64,000 nucleotides of DNA from Streptomyces nigrescens (GTDB lineage Bacteria; Actinomycetota; Actinomycetes; Streptomycetales; Streptomycetaceae): positions 5,704,001 to 5,768,000 of the forward strand of contig AP026073.1 of NCBI GenBank assembly GCA_024349765.1, read 5' to 3'. Numbering within the stretch: position 1 is the first letter of the stretch; the number at the start of each line of letters is the position of its first letter. The notes below the pieces were generated by a model, which worked only from the letters and a program-made list of their open reading frames with translations, did no database searches and was not told where the DNA came from. The translations under genes were made by a program, and so were the position numbers. Below, piece after piece: positions 18,563 to 26,596 of this stretch.

Positions 18563-19675
18563 TCAGGAGGCTCCCGGTTCGGGCGCCTCGGCCTCGGGCT
18601 CCGGCCCGCTCTGCTGACCCCCCTGGTGCCCGCCGGTCGCGTCGCCGCTGCCGGTGCCGCCGCTGTCCGCCGACCCGCTCGGGGACGGGTTCGTGGACGG
18701 GTTCGTGGAGGGCGAGCCCTCCGGGTCCGGCGAGGTCTTGCCGCCGTCGGACGGGCTGGGGCTCGGCGACGGCGTGCCGTGATCGGTGCCCCGGCCGTTG
18801 CCGGTGTCGCCGGACCTGCCCGGATCCGGAGTGGCACCGCCGTTGCCGTGCCGGCCGCCGTCCCCCGGGGTGCCGCCCGGGCCGGGCGACTGCGGGGTGA
18901 CGGGCTGGTGCCGGCCGGCGCTCCCGGTCCGGGTGAGGTTGCCGAGCGTGGTGCCCTGCTGGCCGCTCGGGGTCTGCCCGGTCAGCAGCTCGGTGGCGGT
19001 CACCCCGCCCATGGCGAGGGCGAACACCGCGAGCGCGCCGAGTGCCGGCCGCTTCCAGCCGCGCAGCCGCGTGCCGTACGTGGTGGCGCTGACCTCCTCG
19101 GGCCGGCCGACGCGCGACCCGGCCGGGGGCAGGACGGCATCCGGGCGGGCGGGCGCCTGCACCGGTGTCATGGTGGGGACGTCGAGGCGCGGCACCATTT
19201 GAGTCCGGTCGATCGGGTGGGCGTTCGCAGGATCGCGCCGGAGGGCCTGCACGGCCCGGGGGATCACCTGCGTACGGGCCGTGTCGGGCCCGGAGGTCTT
19301 GGCGGCGACGGAGGTGACGTGGTCCTCCGTGCCCTGCTTGTCGAAGGTGGGCAGCACCATCGTGGGGTCGGGCCGCCCTGTCTGCCGGGTGGTGGATCGA
19401 GTGCGGGAGGAGGAGCGGCGCGGCCTCGGCCGGGTGCTGACCGAAGCCTCCTTGATCTGCTCGCCGGTACGCCGGAAGAGGTGCTGGAATATCGACCCGC
19501 CGGTCGTGGCCACGACACTGACCAGACCCGCACCGATGATGGTTCCGTACACACCGAGTTGACCGGCGAGATACGCGGCGACGGCCGCGGCGAGTGCACT
19601 GCCGGACACCTGAGCGACGCTCAGGTCTATCCGCTTCTCCTTCTTCTTCGTGCCTGTTTCGGTTTCTTCGTCCAT
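18563..19675 (-). CDS. Two-TM membrane protein with Ser/Pro/Gly-rich extracellular tail
   Basis: This is a 370-residue protein. A charged N-terminus (DEETETGTKKKEKR) is followed by a hydrophobic stretch at about residues 26-55. A long, basic, disordered linker of about 120 residues comes next, then a second membrane helix at about 210-232 (LGALAVFALAMGGVTATELL). The tail of about 140 residues is very rich in Gly, Ser, Pro, Thr and Asp. I do not recognise a named family. The layout suggests an envelope protein with a disordered external tail. It is convergent with the lactone oxidase, and upstream of sepH on the opposite strand. The exact start is uncertain. Confidence 0.75.
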   Translation of the reverse strand: MDEETETGTKKKEKRIDLSVAQVSGSALAAAVAAYLAGQLGVYGTIIGAGLVSVVATTGGSIFQHLFRRTGEQIKEASVSTRPRPRRSSSRTRSTTRQTGRPDPTMVLPTFDKQGTEDHVTSVAAKTSGPDTARTQVIPRAVQALRRDPANAHPIDRTQMVPRLDVPTMTPVQAPARPDAVLPPAGSRVGRPEEVSATTYGTRLRGWKRPALGALAVFALAMGGVTATELLTGQTPSGQQGTTLGNLTRTGSAGRHQPVTPQSPGPGGTPGDGGRHGNGGATPDPGRSGDTGNGRGTDHGTPSPSPSPSDGGKTSPDPEGSPSTNPSTNPSPSGSADSGGTGSGDATGGHQGGQQSGPEPEAEAPEPGAS

Positions 19676-19934
19676 CTCCAACCTTTGATAGCCCCTTCGA
19701 TCCATCTTGCACGGAGAAGTGACCAATTGGCGGAGTCAAAGGTTCCGAATCTGGGGAATATGTGAAACTCGCCACCCGTGCGTCAGGTCGAGAGATCGAC
19801 AAGGTGACCGACCCCCGCTGTTCCCCCACAAGTTCGGCGGCGCGGCGGTCCACCTCGGTGGTCCGAATGGAGTACTGTGACGAACCCTGGCCCCGGTTCC
19901 CGTCCGGCTGCCCGGAACCCATGGGAGGGGCCAG

Positions 19935-20036
19935 ATGACGGCACTCACCCCGGGGCGCCGCCGCTCGGCACGGGTGATCGGCGACAGGGCAAGCGGCATG
20001 GTCACTGAGCGTTGCGAACTGGTAACCGTGTCATAA
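19935..20036 (+). CDS. Possible 33-codon leader ORF upstream of sepH
   Basis: An ATG with a strong GGGAGGGG site opens MTALTPGRRRSARVIGDRAS, then GMVTERCELVTVS and a stop. Third codon positions are mostly G/C in this frame and less so in the overlapping one. It ends 135 bases before sepH. It could be a short leader peptide or a chance ORF. Apart from this the 19676-20171 gap (496 bases) shows no gene; it must hold divergent promoters for the 18563 gene and sepH. Confidence 0.3.
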   Translation: MTALTPGRRRSARVIGDRASGMVTERCELVTVS

Positions 20037-20171
20037 CGGCGTTTGAGGGCCAAGCCTCGACACGCCGGGCAACTCGGCAATGTTGTGGCAGGCTGCACCC
20101 GGGCAGGCCACACTCGACTAGCGGAAGCAGCGACGCACGTGACGTCGGCAGGCACCACCCGGGAGGTCCCC

Positions 20172-21230
20172 ATGCCCGAACTGCGTGTCGTGGCCGTCTC
20201 CAACGACGGCACACGGCTGGTGCTCAAAGCTGCGGACAGCACCGAGTACACGCTTCCGATCGACGAGCGGCTGCGCGCCGCCGTCCGCAACGACCGCGCG
20301 CGGCTGGGCCAGATCGAGATCGAGGTCGAGAGCCACCTGCGGCCGCGGGACATCCAGGCCCGGATAAGAGCCGGTGCCTCCGCCGAAGAGGTCGCGCAGC
20401 TGGCCGGCATCCCCGTCGACCGGGTGCGCCGCTTCGAGGGCCCGGTGCTGGCCGAGCGCGCCTTCATGGCCGAGCGGGCCCGCAAGACGCCGGTGCGCCG
20501 GCCCGGCGAGAACACCGGCCCGCAGCTCGGCGAGGCGGTCGCGGAGCGGCTGCTGCTGCGCGGCGCCGACAAGGACAGCGTCCAGTGGGACTCCTGGCGC
20601 CGGGACGACGGCACCTGGGAGGTGCTGCTGGTCTACCGGGTCGCCACCGAACCGCACTCGGCGAGCTGGACCTACGACCCGCCGCGCCGGCTCGTCCAGG
20701 CCGTGGACGACGAGGCCCGGGCACTGATCGGCGAGGCCGACGACACGCCCGAGCCGAGCTTCCCGTTCGTGCCGCGGATCGCCCGGCTGCCGCGCGACCG
20801 GCCGCTGGACCGCACGCTGGACCGGCACTCCGAGCGCGGTGAGCGCGGTGCGCAGGCCGGCGGCGAGGACGACGCCCGGGGCGCGGAGGAGGCCACCGGC
20901 GAGCGGGAGCGGGATTCGCTGACCAGCCTGCTGGAGGCGGTGCCGAGCTTCCGCGGCGACATGGTCGTACCGGAGAGCGCCAAGGCGCCGCAGGCCGACG
21001 AGGAGTCCGAGGCCGAGGTCGAGGAGCCGCCGGCCCCGGCGGCGAGCGCGGGGGCGGGTTCCGCGTACGCCGATGTGCTGATGCCGCGGGCAGTGGCCGG
21101 CCACCGCGACCGGCTGACCGGGACGACGGACCGGCAGGCCGAGGCGGACGGCGTCCGGCCCGGCCGCCGGGCCGCGGTGCCCAGCTGGGACGAGATCGTC
21201 TTCGGCACCCGGCGGAAGAAGCCGGAGTAG
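20172..21230 (+). CDS. sepH: Cell division regulator SepH
   Basis: This 352-residue protein has a conserved N-terminal DUF3071 domain (about residues 1-190) with an HTH-like segment GASAEEVAQLAGIPVDRVRR. An acidic disordered middle region follows, and a short conserved C-terminal motif, VPSWDEIVFGTRRKK. In Streptomyces SepH binds FtsZ and promotes filament assembly during sporulation septation; its HTH motif is used for FtsZ, not only DNA, contact. The start at 20172 (MPELRVVAVSNDG) follows GGGAGG and matches the family N-terminus. Confidence 0.95.
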   Translation: MPELRVVAVSNDGTRLVLKAADSTEYTLPIDERLRAAVRNDRARLGQIEIEVESHLRPRDIQARIRAGASAEEVAQLAGIPVDRVRRFEGPVLAERAFMAERARKTPVRRPGENTGPQLGEAVAERLLLRGADKDSVQWDSWRRDDGTWEVLLVYRVATEPHSASWTYDPPRRLVQAVDDEARALIGEADDTPEPSFPFVPRIARLPRDRPLDRTLDRHSERGERGAQAGGEDDARGAEEATGERERDSLTSLLEAVPSFRGDMVVPESAKAPQADEESEAEVEEPPAPAASAGAGSAYADVLMPRAVAGHRDRLTGTTDRQAEADGVRPGRRAAVPSWDEIVFGTRRKKPE

Positions 21231-21254
21231 CGGCCTCCCGCCTCGTGACCCCGT

Positions 21255-21291
21255 CCGTCCGCCCGGTCCCGCTCAGGGGCCGGGCGGACGG
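21255..21291. terminator. Bidirectional terminator between sepH and the rhodanese gene
   Basis: A perfect 12-bp stem (CCGTCCGCCCGG and its complement) encloses a 13-base loop between these convergent genes. Confidence 0.8.
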
Positions 21292-21326
21292 CCGCGTACG
21301 GGGCCGTGCAGGGCCCGTGGCGGGGC

Positions 21327-22166
21327 TCAGCCGGGCTGCGGGCCGGTGGCCACCGGCCGGGCCGGGTCGGCGGACCATTCGCTCCAGGAACCGACGTACA
21401 GGGCCGCGGGGATGCCCGCGTGCGCCAGCGCCAGCACCTGGTGGGCCGCGGAGACCCCGGAGCCGCAGTAGACGCCGACCTCGGCGTCCGGGGTGGCGCC
21501 CAGCGCCGCGAACCGCTCGGCCAGCTCGGCGCGGTCCCGGAAGACCGTGCCGCCCTCGGCGACGTTCTCGGTCGTCGGCGCGGACACCGCACCGGGGATG
21601 TGGCCGGCGACCCGGTCGAGCGGCTCCACCTCGCCCCGGTAGCGCTCGCCGGCCCGGGCGTCCAGCAGGACGCCGCGGCGGGCCAGGGCGGCCGCCTCGT
21701 CCGCGGTCAGCAGCGGCAGCGCGCCCGGCACCGGCGTGAAGTCGCCCGGTTCGGGAGCCGGTTGGGCGGTGCTCAGCTCGCCGCCCGCGGCCCGCCAGGC
21801 GGCCAGCCCGCCGTCCAGCACCCGTACGTCCTGGTGGCCGCTCCAGCGCAGCAGCCACCAGGCGCGGGCGGCCGCCCAGCCCTGTCCGCCGTCGTAGACG
21901 ACCACCGGGTGGTCCGCGCGGACCCCGGCGGCCTGCATCGCCTTGGCGAAGACGCCGAGATCGGGGAGCGGGTGCCGGCCGGCCGGGCCGGGCGGCGCGG
22001 CCAGCTCGGCGTTGAGGTCGACGTAGACCGCGCCGGGCACATGGCCGGCCTCGTACTCGGGGCGGCCGGGCGGGCCCCCGAGCTGGTAGCGGACGTCCAG
22101 GACCACCGGAGGAGCGGACTGCGCCAGCTCGCTCGCGAGTTCGGTAGCGGTGATGATGACATTCAT
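21327..22166 (-). CDS. Thiosulfate/3-mercaptopyruvate sulfurtransferase (rhodanese)
   Basis: This 279-residue protein has tandem rhodanese domains. The first (residues about 5-130) has the CH2-like NxGH segment GHVPGAVYVDL but no active cysteine. The second carries the active loop YCGSGVSA with the sulfur-accepting Cys. It transfers sulfane sulfur to thiol acceptors or cyanide; the CGSGV loop type is common to SseA-like enzymes. The start at 22166 (MNVIITATEL) has an AAGGA site at good spacing; an ATG three codons upstream (22175) is possible. Confidence 0.92.
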   Translation of the reverse strand: MNVIITATELASELAQSAPPVVLDVRYQLGGPPGRPEYEAGHVPGAVYVDLNAELAAPPGPAGRHPLPDLGVFAKAMQAAGVRADHPVVVYDGGQGWAAARAWWLLRWSGHQDVRVLDGGLAAWRAAGGELSTAQPAPEPGDFTPVPGALPLLTADEAAALARRGVLLDARAGERYRGEVEPLDRVAGHIPGAVSAPTTENVAEGGTVFRDRAELAERFAALGATPDAEVGVYCGSGVSAAHQVLALAHAGIPAALYVGSWSEWSADPARPVATGPQPG

Positions 22167-22412
22167 GGGACTCATCCTTGCGTAGCGGCGACTACGTACA
22201 GAAGGCGGGTGCGCACCCTCCGTATGACGGAGTTACGCTCTGCAGTAACGGCTCCGAAACGGACTCGAAACATCAAAACGGGCATTCTCCTTTGCGAACG
22301 CGCCGTGGACGGCGCGGCCGGGGCGCACACCAGGACACAGGGTGCGAGCATCTGCTCGGGACCCGCGCCCGTACCCCCATGGTCAGCCCCCGATCCTCCG
22401 AGGAGAGTGACG

Positions 22413-23201
22413 ATGACGACCGAGGCAGCGACTCGGCGGATGCCCGGCGCGCCCTGCTGGGTGAGCCTCCTGGCCCACAGTCTTACCGCGACCCAGGAGT
22501 TCTACGGCGCGCTGTTCGGCTGGGAGTTCCGCCCGGGGCCGCAGCACTTCGGTCCGTACGCGCGGGCCTTCCTCGACGGCCGGGAGGTCGCCGGGGTCGG
22601 TGAGCTGGCGCCCGACCGTCATCTACCGGTCGCCTGGACCACCTACCTCGCCAGCGACGACGCCGATGTGACCGCCGAACAGGTCCGTTGCTGCGGCGGG
22701 ACGGTGGGCGTCGGCCCGCTGGACGCGGACCATGACGCGGGCCGGATGGCGATCGCCTCCGACCCGCAGGGGGCGATCTTCGGGATCTGGCAGGGCCGGA
22801 CGATGATGGGCACCGCGGTCACCGGCGAGCCCGGCACCCCGGTGTGGAACGAGCTGGTCACCCAGGAGACCGGCGCCGTCAGCCCGTTCTACGAGCACGT
22901 CTTCGGTTTCGAGGCCGAGCCGGCTCCCGCCGACGGCACCGACTCCGGCTCCGACTATCTGACGCTGCGCCTCAAGGGCCATCCGGTGGCCGGCATCCAC
23001 GGCGTGGGCAACGCACCGCTCCGCGACCGCGGCCCCCATTGGATGACGTACTTCGCGGTCCCCGACACGGACGCCGCGGCCCGCCGCGTCACCGAACTGG
23101 GCGGCCACGTACTGCAGCCGGCCCATGAGTCCGCCCACGGCCGGGCGGCCACGGTCGCCGACAGCGAGGGCGCGGTCTTTACGATCGTTCAGCAGCGCTG
23201 A
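22413..23201 (+). CDS. Two-domain VOC (glyoxalase/bleomycin-resistance-like) protein
   Basis: This 262-residue protein has two vicinal-oxygen-chelate repeats, about residues 11-130 (CWVSLLAHSLTATQEFYGAL and LFGWEF) and 143-260 (VWNELVTQETGAVSPFYEHV). Such tandem proteins in Streptomyces include hydroxylases, dioxygenases and antibiotic-binding proteins; no specific activity can be assigned. AGGAGAG precedes the ATG. It is convergent with the ArpA-like regulator, and the unusually clean terminator between them suggests an independent unit. Confidence 0.88.
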   Translation: MTTEAATRRMPGAPCWVSLLAHSLTATQEFYGALFGWEFRPGPQHFGPYARAFLDGREVAGVGELAPDRHLPVAWTTYLASDDADVTAEQVRCCGGTVGVGPLDADHDAGRMAIASDPQGAIFGIWQGRTMMGTAVTGEPGTPVWNELVTQETGAVSPFYEHVFGFEAEPAPADGTDSGSDYLTLRLKGHPVAGIHGVGNAPLRDRGPHWMTYFAVPDTDAAARRVTELGGHVLQPAHESAHGRAATVADSEGAVFTIVQQR

Positions 23202-23210
23202 GCGGGCAGC

Positions 23211-23237
23211 GCAAAAAGTACCGCGCGGTCTTTTTGC
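23211..23237. terminator. Symmetric bidirectional terminator
   Basis: GCAAAAAG and CTTTTTGC arms flank an ACCGC/GCGGT inner stem. Read either way this gives a hairpin with an A-run before and a T-run after, an ideal two-way intrinsic terminator between the VOC gene and the ArpA-like gene. Confidence 0.88.
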
Positions 23238-23249
23238 AGTCGTCCCGAA

Positions 23250-23894
23250 TCAGGAGACCGGCTGCGCACTCCTCGCCTCGAAGAGTCGCTCGGCACGGAA
23301 CGGCGAGGTGTCCAGCCGCGCCAGCACCCCGGGAACGGCGACGTTGGGCAGGAAGAGCTCCAGGAGCCGGGAGATCTCGGCGGAGAGGTCGGGGCCGTGC
23401 GGCACGGCCTCCGCGACGAGCTGCACACCGGTCCAGGCACCGACGAACAGCCGTGCCGTATCGGTCGGATCGACGTGCGGCAGCAGTTCGCCCCGCCGCT
23501 GGGCCTCGATGAGCAGCTCACGGCCCAGCACGATCCAGTCGGGCCAGCGGGTACCGAAGAGACTGCGCGCCTTGGAGTCGACGGACAGGCGTATCGAGGC
23601 ACTCAACAGGGGCTCCCGGGGCAGGCGGTAGGCCAGCAGGAGCGAGATGTCCACCCATTCCTGGAGCTTCAGAACCTGCGGCACCAGGCCCTCCGAGGTC
23701 ACCGCCTCGTCGAGCACACCGCGGGCGAGCTCCTCCTTGGAGGTGAAGTGGAAGTACAGCGCACCACGGGTGAGCTTGGCCCGGTCGATGATGGCGGCGA
23801 TGGTGGCGGCTTCGTAGCCGTATTCGTTGAAGATCTCCGCGGCGGCCACCAGGCAGGCCTTGCGTGTGCGGATCGCCCGTTCCTGTTTTGCCAA
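23250..23894 (-). CDS. Gamma-butyrolactone receptor-type TetR regulator (ArpA/ScbR family)
   Basis: This 214-residue protein is counted from a TTG at 23894 (LAKQERAIRTRKACLVAAAE). That start matches the typical MAKQxRAIRTR opening of ArpA/ScbR proteins and has GGGAG upstream; the ATG at 23930 would add 12 residues without an SD. The N-terminal HTH (about residues 28-50, AATIAAIIDRAKLTRGALYF) is followed by HFTSKEELA and a ligand domain with conserved Trp residues (GTRWPDW, FVGAWTGVQ). Family members repress target genes until a gamma-butyrolactone signal binds. It is divergent from the afsA-like gene and shares an operator region with it. Confidence 0.9.
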   Translation of the reverse strand: MAKQERAIRTRKACLVAAAEIFNEYGYEAATIAAIIDRAKLTRGALYFHFTSKEELARGVLDEAVTSEGLVPQVLKLQEWVDISLLLAYRLPREPLLSASIRLSVDSKARSLFGTRWPDWIVLGRELLIEAQRRGELLPHVDPTDTARLFVGAWTGVQLVAEAVPHGPDLSAEISRLLELFLPNVAVPGVLARLDTSPFRAERLFEARSAQPVS

Positions 23895-23933
23895 CTCGCG
23901 TCTCCCGTGACCACGTGATTTCCACTGCATTGA

Positions 23934-23957
23934 AAAAGACCGCGGACCCGGTATTTT
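23934..23957. promoter_or_regulatory. Candidate ARE-type operator between receptor and synthase genes
   Basis: This 24-bp pseudo-palindrome has left arm AAAAGACCGCGG and right arm ACCCGGTATTTT; the arms match at 9 of 12 positions. Size, A/T-rich ends and GC core agree with autoregulatory elements bound by ArpA/ScbR-type receptors. It lies 40 bases upstream of the regulator TTG and about 45 bases upstream of the synthase ATG, so both genes could be controlled from it. Confidence 0.65.
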
Positions 23958-24002
23958 ACAGCGCGTCACTTCCTTCACGCGTGTCACTTCTAGGGGGACC
24001 GC

Positions 24003-25001
24003 ATGCCCGAAGCCGCCGCCCGTATATGGGAGTTGCCCCAAGACCGCGGGTCTCCCGGCCCCGTGCTCCGCGTTTTCGGTGCTCAGGACAGGGTGGACGC
24101 CGTTGATCCGACGGTAGTGCCTCACGAGTACGCCCATCTCCACCACACGGACCGGGTGTTCATCACTGGCTGGAACCGTCGCGGACCCGGCGCATTCTCG
24201 CTCACCGCCCGGTGGCCTGCCGCCCAGGGTGACGGGCGGTGCGATCCGAGAGTGCTGGCCCAGACCTTCCGGCAGAGCGGGCTGGTGATCGCCCACGCGG
24301 AATACGGCGTACCGCTCTCCCACCACATGCTGCTGCACGACCTGAACTTCACGGCCAATCCGGATTTCCGCCTCCCGGAGGGCCGGTCCACGGTGCTCGA
24401 CGTCGAGGTCACCGTCGCACAGACCCGGCGCAGCGGCCGTTGTGCCAGCGCTCTCGGCATGGTCGTCCGGATCCACCAGGGCGAGGTCACCGTCGCACAG
24501 GCCGAGTCGGAGTTCGCCTGGTCCTCACCGGCGGTGTACCGGCGGCTGCGCGGCGAGCACCTGGGCGTCGACTGGGGTGCCTGGCCACTTCCCGCACCGG
24601 TCGCCCCGGAGCTGGTGGGGCGGGTCGACGAGGCGGACGTGGTGCTCGCCGCCGGAGACCGCCCGCAGCGCTGGCAGCTGCGCAACGACCCCGGCAACAC
24701 CTGGCTGTTCGACCACCCCGTCGACCACGTCCCCGGCCTCGCCCTCCTCGAAGCCGCCTATCAGGCCGCCCACGCCACGGTCGCACCGGCCCACTTCGCC
24801 CCGGCAACCGTCACCAGCAACTACGAGCGCTACGTCGAGTTCGACGAACCCTGCTGGCTCGAAACGGAGTTACGCCCCGCCACCCCCTCAGGCCGCCTCA
24901 CCGTCCTTGTCACCGGCACCCAGGGCGGTCGGACCGTCTTCCGCGCGGGGCTGAGCGGTGCGGCCTGCCAGGGCTCGGGGGCGGGACGGCTCACTGGTTG
25001 A
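24003..25001 (+). CDS. AfsA/ScbA-family gamma-butyrolactone biosynthesis protein
   Basis: This 332-residue protein has two AfsA hotdog repeats, with conserved VPHEYAHLHHTDRVFITGW in the first and NTWLFDHPVDHVPGLALLEA in the second. AfsA condenses a beta-ketoacyl-ACP with dihydroxyacetone phosphate, the first committed step to A-factor-type signals. Its divergent pairing with an ArpA-like gene is the classical signalling locus. It overlaps the following convergent dehydrogenase gene by 11 bases at the 3' ends. The signal structure cannot be told. Confidence 0.92.
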   Translation: MPEAAARIWELPQDRGSPGPVLRVFGAQDRVDAVDPTVVPHEYAHLHHTDRVFITGWNRRGPGAFSLTARWPAAQGDGRCDPRVLAQTFRQSGLVIAHAEYGVPLSHHMLLHDLNFTANPDFRLPEGRSTVLDVEVTVAQTRRSGRCASALGMVVRIHQGEVTVAQAESEFAWSSPAVYRRLRGEHLGVDWGAWPLPAPVAPELVGRVDEADVVLAAGDRPQRWQLRNDPGNTWLFDHPVDHVPGLALLEAAYQAAHATVAPAHFAPATVTSNYERYVEFDEPCWLETELRPATPSGRLTVLVTGTQGGRTVFRAGLSGAACQGSGAGRLTG

Positions 25002-25770
25002 CCAATCCGCCGTCCACCGGCAGCACGGTCCCGGTCAGGAACGGGCAGCGGTCGCTGAGCAGCCATGCCGCGGCCGCCGCGATCTCCTCCGGAGCGGCGG
25101 TACGGCCTTGCGGCGTCGCGGAGTTGGCCATCTCCTCCAGGCCGGGGTTGCGGGCGAACCAGTCGGTGGTGATCTCGCTGCGGGTGGTGCCGGGCGCCAC
25201 CGCGTTCACCCTGATGCCCTGGCGGGCGTACTCGTCCGCCGCGGCCCGGGTGAGCCCCACCACGGCGTGCTTGGAGGCGATGTAGGGGGCGGCGGCCGGG
25301 ATCGCGATCAGACCGGCCACGCTGCTGTTGTTGACGATGGTGCCGGCGCCCTGCGGAAGCATCGCGGCTATCTCGTGGCGCAGGCAGTTCCAGACGCCGC
25401 GCACATTGGTGTCCATGATGGCGTCGTACACGTCGTCGGACATCAGGTGGAGCGGGGTGCGGTCGCCGCCGATGCCGGCGTTGTTGAAGGCCGCGTCCAG
25501 CCGCCCGTACGTCCTGACGGCGAAGTCCACCGCCCGGGCGGCGTCCTCGGCCACGGACACGTCGGCGGCGACATACGCGGCCTCGGCGCCCTCGGCCCGC
25601 AGGGCGCCCGCCAGTTCGGCGAGCCGTTCCTCGCGGCGGGCGACCAGGACGACCGTCGCCCCCTCGTCGGAGAACACCCGCGCCGCCGCGGCGCCGATCC
25701 CACTGCTCGCCCCCGTGACCAGGACGATTTTGCCGGAGAGAAGTTTGCCCGAGAGAAGATCGCTGTTCAT
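24991..25770 (-). CDS. Short-chain dehydrogenase/reductase
   Basis: This 259-residue Rossmann-fold oxidoreductase has the cofactor loop TGASSGIG at residues 19-26, NNAG near 96-99, and catalytic Ser149/150, Tyr163 and Lys167. Arg46-Arg47 after the second strand favours NADP(H). Next to an AfsA homologue, a keto-reductase of this class could reduce the butyrolactone or butenolide intermediate, but the gene is convergent and so not cotranscribed with afsA. That role is inference; general SDR function is certain. Confidence 0.9.
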   Translation of the reverse strand: MNSDLLSGKLLSGKIVLVTGASSGIGAAAARVFSDEGATVVLVARREERLAELAGALRAEGAEAAYVAADVSVAEDAARAVDFAVRTYGRLDAAFNNAGIGGDRTPLHLMSDDVYDAIMDTNVRGVWNCLRHEIAAMLPQGAGTIVNNSSVAGLIAIPAAAPYIASKHAVVGLTRAAADEYARQGIRVNAVAPGTTRSEITTDWFARNPGLEEMANSATPQGRTAAPEEIAAAAAWLLSDRCPFLTGTVLPVDGGLVNQ

Positions 25771-25806
25771 GGGACGAGTCTGGCAGGGGCCGCCCCGGGC
25801 GAGGGG

Positions 25807-26475
25807 TCAGCCCGTCGCGTCCTGCGGCGTCGGGGCGACCGGCAGGACGTCCGGGGAGAGCGCGCCCGCACGGGCCGTGGCGCTGGTCATCCGGCGCAGG
25901 TGGTGGCGGCGGCAGAGCACCTCGTAGCCCACTTCCGCGGTCGTCTGGCGGACGTCGCCGACCACGACCTGGGCGCCCTCGACGACCATCGCGCCGTCCA
26001 CCGTACGGGCGTTGTGCGTGGCCCGGGCGCCGCACCAGCACAGCGCCTCGACCTGCAACGCCTCAATGCGGTCGGCGAGTTCGATCAGGCGCTGGGAGCC
26101 GGGGAACAGCCGGGTGCGGAAGTCGGTGGTGATGCCGAACGCGAAGACGTCCAGGTCGAGGTCGTCGACGACGCGGGCCAGCTGGTCGATCTGGCCGGGG
26201 GCGAGGAACTGGGCCTCGTCCACGATCACGTAGTCCGCCCGGCCGCCACGGGAGAGGTGCGCGACGAGGTAGGCGTACAGGTCCATGCCCTCTTCGACCT
26301 CGACGGCGTCGGTGACCAGGCCCAGCCGCGAGGAGAGCCGGCCCTCGCCGGCCCGGTCGTCACGGGTGAAGATGACCCCCTCCAGGCCCCGAGCGGCGCG
26401 GTTGTGCCCGATCTGCAGCGCCAGGGTGCTCTTCCCGCAATCCATCGTTCCGGAGAAAAATACCAATTCGGACAT
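25807..26475 (-). CDS. tdk: Thymidine kinase
   Basis: This 222-residue type II thymidine kinase phosphorylates thymidine to TMP in the salvage pathway. Present are the P-loop variant SGTMDCGKS, the Asp-containing VIVDEAQF motif and a structural zinc site made from CWCG and CRRHH cysteines/histidines. The start at 26475 (MSELVFFSGTMDCGKSTLAL) agrees with family N-termini; the longer ORF upstream is not needed. The SD is weak. Confidence 0.94.
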   Translation of the reverse strand: MSELVFFSGTMDCGKSTLALQIGHNRAARGLEGVIFTRDDRAGEGRLSSRLGLVTDAVEVEEGMDLYAYLVAHLSRGGRADYVIVDEAQFLAPGQIDQLARVVDDLDLDVFAFGITTDFRTRLFPGSQRLIELADRIEALQVEALCWCGARATHNARTVDGAMVVEGAQVVVGDVRQTTAEVGYEVLCRRHHLRRMTSATARAGALSPDVLPVAPTPQDATG

Positions 26476-26596
26476 GGGTCGGAGGAGGGCCTTTCGGGTC
26501 GGAGTCGTCGCCCGCCCAAGGGAGGGCACGGCCCGCGCGGGGCCAACAGGCGGAGGGCATGGGGAAGTGACGGGCGGGGTCGCGGGCGGGCTGTGG

